11,100 nt of DNA from Thoreauomyces humboldtii (taxonomy: Eukaryota; Chytridiomycota; Chytridiomycetes; Spizellomycetales; Powellomycetaceae), in assembly GCA_027596035.1 (NCBI GenBank), contig JADGJA010000763.1, positions 1-11,100 of the forward strand, read 5' to 3'. The first letter of the stretch is position 1. Each line of letters starts with the position of its first letter. A program made the position numbers and the translations under genes. This document shows positions 7,295 to 11,100 of this stretch, piece by piece. The notes beneath the pieces were generated by a model. That model was not told the origin of the DNA, ran no database searches, and saw only the letters and a list, made by a program, of their open reading frames with translations.

Positions 7295-8203
7295 ATGGAT
7301 AGCGACACCGACTTTCTGCGTCTCCCTGCCGCTACACGGTGTAATGCATCCAATCATCGCACAACCACGAGTCATCTCCCGCATCACCAACCGAAGAATC
7401 TTGGCTACGCGCAGTTGCTTTGGGAAGACCATGAGAATGAGAGTGAACACTTTGGCCGGTCAAAGCGGAACGACGACAAAGTCACCGACGAGTCTTGGAG
7501 CTTCGAACCTCTTGACTACGATGTATGTTCCACGGAGGACGTCGACAAGAACGTTCCGAGTTGCGTAGTTCCGCTCATTTGCCTCTTTGGACAGACATCC
7601 TTGCCGGCGCTGTCCGATGTGTTCGACTACGCTGGCTTCCTTCTCTGCACGATCCCATCTGACGCGAGCGAACTCGACACAATCGGTCGGGAACTTCCAC
7701 CCGAGGGACGCACGGATCTGAACCTTGGCTTCCTGGAATGTTCCCTGCCACCAGACAGCTCTTCGGAGTTTCAATCCTCCACATCGGACAGTTTCTCGAG
7801 GACTCGAACCGAGGACGTTGCAGAGCTGGAGACGATCCGCGTACCGGTGGATCGCAGCACGCTGACGGACAGAGTGGCCATGGAGCACGTCGCGACGCAA
7901 ACCTTCCTTGGTACACGCGTAGATCAGGAAGATGCTGCGGAGGTCGTCACAGCGTCGTCGGAGCCGATCGTTCTGCGACCGGCATCTCCTTGTCCTGCTT
8001 CTCCACTTCCTCAACCTTCCCATCGGGCAGCCAGCGCAGGATCAACATTGCGTGTCGAGTCGGTGTCGTCCGAAGAAGCGGCAACTCCACCGACTCTCCC
8101 ATCCGTCACGCAGGATTGGATTGCCGAGGCTGCCTTGGTCGCTGCATCCCTGACCTACCGCCTGAAAGCGGAGCGCTCTCGCGCCCTGAACGCTGTTGAG
8201 TGA
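7295..8203 (+). CDS. Acidic, Ser/Thr/Pro-rich protein of unknown function
   Basis: A single open frame encodes 302 residues. The start is the first ATG in the frame (MDSDTDFLRLPAATR); the frame is open upstream without another ATG. I recognise no family. The N-terminal ~100 residues are polar and acidic. A more hydrophobic patch follows (~95-125, CVVPLICLFG and FDYAGFLLC), too broken for a clear membrane helix. Residues ~155-265 are Ser/Thr/Glu/Pro-rich and probably disordered. The C-terminus (~272-302) could form an amphipathic helix (WIAEAALVAASLTYRLK). There is no signal peptide or catalytic motif. Antisense frames here are Arg-rich shadows, which favours the plus strand as the coding one. 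A consensus donor GTGAGT overlaps the stop codon at 8200-8205, so the true 3' end could be spliced, but I found no convincing acceptor. It is divergent from SOF1. It may be a lineage-specific protein. Confidence 0.6.
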   Translation: MDSDTDFLRLPAATRCNASNHRTTTSHLPHHQPKNLGYAQLLWEDHENESEHFGRSKRNDDKVTDESWSFEPLDYDVCSTEDVDKNVPSCVVPLICLFGQTSLPALSDVFDYAGFLLCTIPSDASELDTIGRELPPEGRTDLNLGFLECSLPPDSSSEFQSSTSDSFSRTRTEDVAELETIRVPVDRSTLTDRVAMEHVATQTFLGTRVDQEDAAEVVTASSEPIVLRPASPCPASPLPQPSHRAASAGSTLRVESVSSEEAATPPTLPSVTQDWIAEAALVAASLTYRLKAERSRALNAVE

Positions 8204-8454
8204 GTGAGAAAACGGCGGTATCATATGCATTGCAAAGGGAAAGCCAATATGTGGGCGGAATGTGGTATTTGTATTTGGCGGGACCCCCCGCAACCTCGTG
8301 TGAATAGGAGACATGAGAGGAATGACATCCAACACACCAGGGCCGACCGAAATGACATTTCCAAAAGGGTGTGGGATTTATGCATGACGTGACTCTGTGA
8401 GACGGCACCCATCGCTTTACCACGGGTCTGGTTTGAGGCGTGCGAAAAGATAAG

Positions 8455-8475
8455 AGAGAAAGAAAAACTTTCTCT
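8455..8475. repeat. Short perfect inverted repeat
   Basis: Arms AGAGAAAG (8455-8462) and CTTTCTCT (8468-8475) are perfectly complementary around an A5 loop, in a purine-rich to pyrimidine-rich switch. It lies about 250 bp after the stop of the acidic protein gene. It could fold in a transcript, but a chance origin from low-complexity DNA is likely. Confidence 0.5.
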
Positions 8476-8591
8476 TTTTTCTTCTCCTTCTTCTTCCATG
8501 GGTGCGTGTCAGGGAACAAGGGCGATCCCGAGGAAACGGGCAAAGCGATGCGATGCGGTCTCGTTTCTCGCCTTTTCCGTCCGGGGGGAGG

Positions 8592-8619
8592 CACCACCAC
8601 CACACACCACCACCACACC
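8592..8619. repeat. Imperfect CAC/ACC trinucleotide tract
   Basis: A run of CAC/ACC units broken by CACA steps lies in non-coding DNA between the acidic protein and kinase genes. It is simple low-complexity sequence with no coding context. Confidence 0.6.
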
Positions 8620-9064
8620 TCCATCAACAAACTTTTCATCCGATAGCGCATCAAGATCAGGAACGTCCGGAGTTGAGCCTTGCGAGATACCGGGATCAGC
8701 ACCCAGTTATTACTACTACGTACCTACCATCATTATCCAGGGCCTCCGGCATGCTCGCTCGACCCTTTATATGGAGCGGCATCCAATTTCCCCCTCCCCC
8801 CCTCCTCTTGGCTAAACGCTATTTCACTACTGTGGAGGGACCCTTTCATACACATACCCGTGAAGAAGTGTGGATCCATACTTCAGCTTGATCCTCCCTC
8901 CCTTCCTTTTTTGATCCCCTCGCACACTGTCCGAACGCCTTTCCACTTGAAACGCACGTCTCACTTACGCCTCCCCTCCGTTTCCGTCTCTCTCCTGAAC
9001 AACACGTCACTACCCGCGGTTCGGCCATCGAACGGCCTATCTCTCTCCCCGCTTTATCTATCTC

Positions 9065-9091
9065 TTTTTTTTTCTTTGACCCTTTTTTTTT
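9065..9091 (+). promoter_or_regulatory. Twin T9 tracts in the kinase core promoter
   Basis: Two runs of nine T (9065-9073 and 9083-9091) separated by CTTTGACCC lie 75-100 bp upstream of the kinase ATG, in a strongly pyrimidine-rich stretch. Such tracts are common in fungal core promoters, where they exclude nucleosomes and mark the start region. Role inferred from position and composition. Confidence 0.35.
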
Positions 9092-9165
9092 GTCGTTGAC
9101 GCGGGGGTGTCCACCGTGTGGGCCGTCTGTCTGTCACACTCTTGCACTCGGCACACTCTGCACTT

Positions 9166-11082
9166 ATGTCGGTCGCAACGTCATTGTCCCCGTCCTCCAC
9201 CTCCACTCTGCTCCAGGACTCGCGGTCTCATACCCTCACCATGCCTTCCTCGCTGAAATCGGCCCTCCCGCCACGCATGAAGACTCCGACGCCCTCGACC
9301 GAACATGCTCCCCAGGCCAGTCCGCAACTGGCGAAAAAGAACCTTATCCGTCAGTTCTTCAACTCTCGCCCGGGAGTACGCCCACCGCATATCCCTCCAC
9401 CACCGCCAGCTCCCACGCCATCCGCCCTTCCCGTCGCGATACCCGCTCCGCCCGTCCAGCAGCTGGCGAGCGCGCAACCAGCCGAGCCAGTACCGCAACT
9501 GGAGCGCACTTCGCTTCCTTCATCTGCGCCCTCCGCCGCCGTGCAAGAAGCCGTCGCTCTGCATGAGCCACCAACTCCGACATCTCCACTCTTTGGCGGT
9601 CCCGAGCCGAACCTGCCGATCCCTCCCTCTAACTTTTCCATGTCGGTACAGGACGCAACGCCACCATCAGCCTCATCCCCTTTCGCCGCAGCGGTAGCTG
9701 CATCTGCCGGCACACCTTCCTCCCCGTTCGTCTCTCCTCCCCGAAGCTCAGTCTCCTCCGCTGCACAACCTCCACCGCAACCACCATCCTCACCGGTGCA
9801 GCGTCTCCTCAACCGCTACCCACTGAACGAAACCTTCCTTGCAAAGTACACCATCACAGCTGAGCTTGGATCGGGAGGGTTCGGCCACGTTCTCGCGGCC
9901 GTCCGCGAGTCCGACGGAAAGGAGGTAGCCGTGAAGCTCATCTACAAGAAGCGTATTCCTGTTCACGCATGGGCTCGGGATGCGGATCTGGGAGTCATGC
10001 CCATGGAGGTCTACCTCGTCAAGCGATGCAACCACCCAAATATCGTGGGATACGAGGACTTCTTCGAATGCGAACGCTTTGCGTATCTCATCATGGAGAT
10101 GCACGGTACGCAATGGTCCGTGGAAGGACATCCTTACATGAAGGAGTCGACGGACCAGGACCGCGCGGCAGCCGGACGCGACGCTGCAGTCGAAAACGCG
10201 TCGCGGGCGGTTTCCAAACTCTCCGTGGACGTGGCACCCTCCCACGCCGTTACCCCGGATTCACCACCACCCAGTCCTACCAACCGTCTCTTGAACCGGG
10301 TGATAGAGGAGGAACCCTCGGTGATCTCCAATGGTGCTTCCATAGCTTCCAATGCAAAGACACAGCAGCAACCACCGCAACTACGATCCCGCCAAAACTC
10401 TCACCCACCCAGTGGCATCCAACAACAGCAACAACCACCAAATCCCTCCCTTCTCGCGCCCCGTCCTCCTCCCCTCGTCCGAGCGCAATCCTTCCCCGCC
10501 ATCCTGACCCGAAAACCCTCGATGGACCTCTTCGAACACATCGAAGCCCACTCCCACCTTCCCGAACGTCACGCCCGTCGCATCTTCATCCAGATCACGT
10601 CCGCCCTCTCCTACCTTCACTCCCACGGGATCGTCCATCGGGATCTCAAGGACGAGAACATCGTGATCGACGCCAACCTCGACGTGAAGCTGATCGACTT
10701 TGGATCCGCCGCCTTCGAGACGGTCCACAACAAGAAGGCCTCCTTCGATCGATTCCAGGGGACCCTCCACTACGCGTCCCCCGAGATCCTAGCCGGGAAG
10801 AAGTACAGGGGGAAACCCAGCGACATATGGGCCCTGGGCGTCCTGCTCTACACCATGTTGTTCGGGGAATGTCCGTTCAGGAACAGCGACGAGGCGTGCG
10901 ACGGTCCGTACAAGAGACCCAGGGTCGACGTGTCGAGGTCGTGTCTGAGGTTGGTCGATTGGATGTTGGAGAAGGATCCAACGAGGAGACCGACCGCCGA
11001 GGAGGTGTTGGAACATACCTGGACTCAGAGGGCGGGCAGGGGGAGGACGTCGTCCGGGTCCGGGTCTCAGTCGTCCGTTTGA
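9166..11082 (+). CDS. Serine/threonine protein kinase, PAS-kinase-like catalytic domain with a large insert
   Basis: One intronless frame encodes 638 residues from the first ATG (9166). A second ATG at 9241 (613 residues) has the better context, TCACCATG, and may be the real start. Residues 1-227 are Pro/Ser/Ala-rich and look disordered, with no visible PAS domain. The kinase domain spans ~228-619: glycine loop GSGGFG (235-240), Lys257, alpha-C Glu281, HRDLKDEN (491-498, catalytic Asp493), DFG (511-513), SPE in place of APE (538-540). All catalytic residues are present, so it should be active. The segments around HPNIV, MEMHG, DLFEHIEAH and LIDFGSAAF most resemble PAS kinase (yeast Psk1/Psk2, animal PASK), which links nutrient state to glucose and protein synthesis. 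Between the hinge (MEMHG, 310-314) and DLF (454-456) sits a ~138-residue Ser/Pro/Gln-rich insert with poly-Gln and basic-Ser sites near Ser442 and Ser452. Kinase identity is secure; subfamily is likely. Confidence 0.92.
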   Translation: MSVATSLSPSSTSTLLQDSRSHTLTMPSSLKSALPPRMKTPTPSTEHAPQASPQLAKKNLIRQFFNSRPGVRPPHIPPPPPAPTPSALPVAIPAPPVQQLASAQPAEPVPQLERTSLPSSAPSAAVQEAVALHEPPTPTSPLFGGPEPNLPIPPSNFSMSVQDATPPSASSPFAAAVAASAGTPSSPFVSPPRSSVSSAAQPPPQPPSSPVQRLLNRYPLNETFLAKYTITAELGSGGFGHVLAAVRESDGKEVAVKLIYKKRIPVHAWARDADLGVMPMEVYLVKRCNHPNIVGYEDFFECERFAYLIMEMHGTQWSVEGHPYMKESTDQDRAAAGRDAAVENASRAVSKLSVDVAPSHAVTPDSPPPSPTNRLLNRVIEEEPSVISNGASIASNAKTQQQPPQLRSRQNSHPPSGIQQQQQPPNPSLLAPRPPPLVRAQSFPAILTRKPSMDLFEHIEAHSHLPERHARRIFIQITSALSYLHSHGIVHRDLKDENIVIDANLDVKLIDFGSAAFETVHNKKASFDRFQGTLHYASPEILAGKKYRGKPSDIWALGVLLYTMLFGECPFRNSDEACDGPYKRPRVDVSRSCLRLVDWMLEKDPTRRPTAEEVLEHTWTQRAGRGRTSSGSGSQSSV

Positions 11083-11100
11083 TGTTCCTTGCTCCCCCCC

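Larger units (their letters stand above)
8204..9165. other. Long intergenic region upstream of the kinase gene
   Basis: This ~960-bp stretch holds the 3' end of the acidic protein gene and the promoter and leader of the kinase gene. It contains a hairpin-capable A/G-C/T repeat (8455-8475), a CAC-rich tract (8592-8619), C/T-rich runs, a TTTATAT element at 8766-8772 and two T9 tracts just before the kinase start. Several open frames exist, notably plus 8680-9099, but they are translations of C/T-rich DNA (Ser, Leu, Pro-rich) with no recognisable domain. I see no RNA gene. Confidence 0.5.

Noticed and set aside
7805..7830. tRNA T-loop-like GGTTCGAGT on the minus strand
   Set aside because: The flanking bases do not form a five-pair stem and no anticodon or acceptor arm is found; it lies inside a coding frame.
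7460..8023. 187-codon minus-strand frame opposite the acidic protein
   Set aside because: Arg- and Cys-rich shadow composition and no ATG-led domain; the plus strand is the better coding candidate.
8764..8774. CArG-box-like CCTTTATATGG
   Set aside because: It has seven A/T bases between CC and GG instead of six, so it fits a TATA-like element better than a MADS-box site.
8680..9099. 139-codon Ser/Leu/Pro-rich frame upstream of the kinase
   Set aside because: Direct translation of C/T-rich promoter DNA; overlapping frames look the same.

Overview
This 11.1-kb window looks like nuclear DNA of a fungus. Its six well-supported introns are short (68-88 nt), begin GT and end AG, and carry a CTGAY branch-type motif near the acceptor. 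One gene is clearly a eukaryotic small-subunit processome protein (SOF1/DCAF13). Leaders are pyrimidine-rich, intergenic gaps are short (0.3-1 kb), and there are no operons or ribosome-binding sites. A GH46-type chitosanase with a eukaryotic signal peptide, intron and membrane anchor, next to a divergent ankyrin-type protein, makes an early-diverging lineage such as a chytrid plausible. That placement is inference.

Layout: (1) 332-1918, minus: a 528-residue protein with divergent ankyrin-like repeats. (2) 2254-2939, plus: a small spliced gene of unknown function, divergent from gene 1 and recoverable only by following splice sites; one of its junctions is uncertain. (3) 3506-4563, plus: a two-exon, signal-peptide-bearing, C-terminally membrane-anchored GH46-type chitosanase. 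(4) 5288-6914, minus: SOF1/DCAF13 in five exons, with a first coding exon that is only the ATG. (5) 7295-8203, plus: an unrecognised acidic, Ser/Pro/Thr-rich protein divergent from SOF1. (6) 9166-11082, plus: an intronless serine/threonine kinase whose catalytic domain resembles PAS kinase, with a Pro/Ser-rich N-terminus lacking a visible PAS domain and a ~138-residue disordered insert in the kinase fold.

Genes 1/2 and 4/5 are head-to-head pairs sharing about 335 and 380 bp of promoter. Genes 3 and 4 converge on about 725 bp. The genes belong to different processes (cell-surface chitosan hydrolysis, ribosome biogenesis, signalling), and nothing suggests a cluster with a common task. I saw no tRNA, rRNA, mobile element or CRISPR. 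The items most worth follow-up are the anchored GH46 enzyme with GCCAAG-type motifs in its promoter, the uncertain junction in gene 2, and the interrupted PAS-kinase-like catalytic domain.
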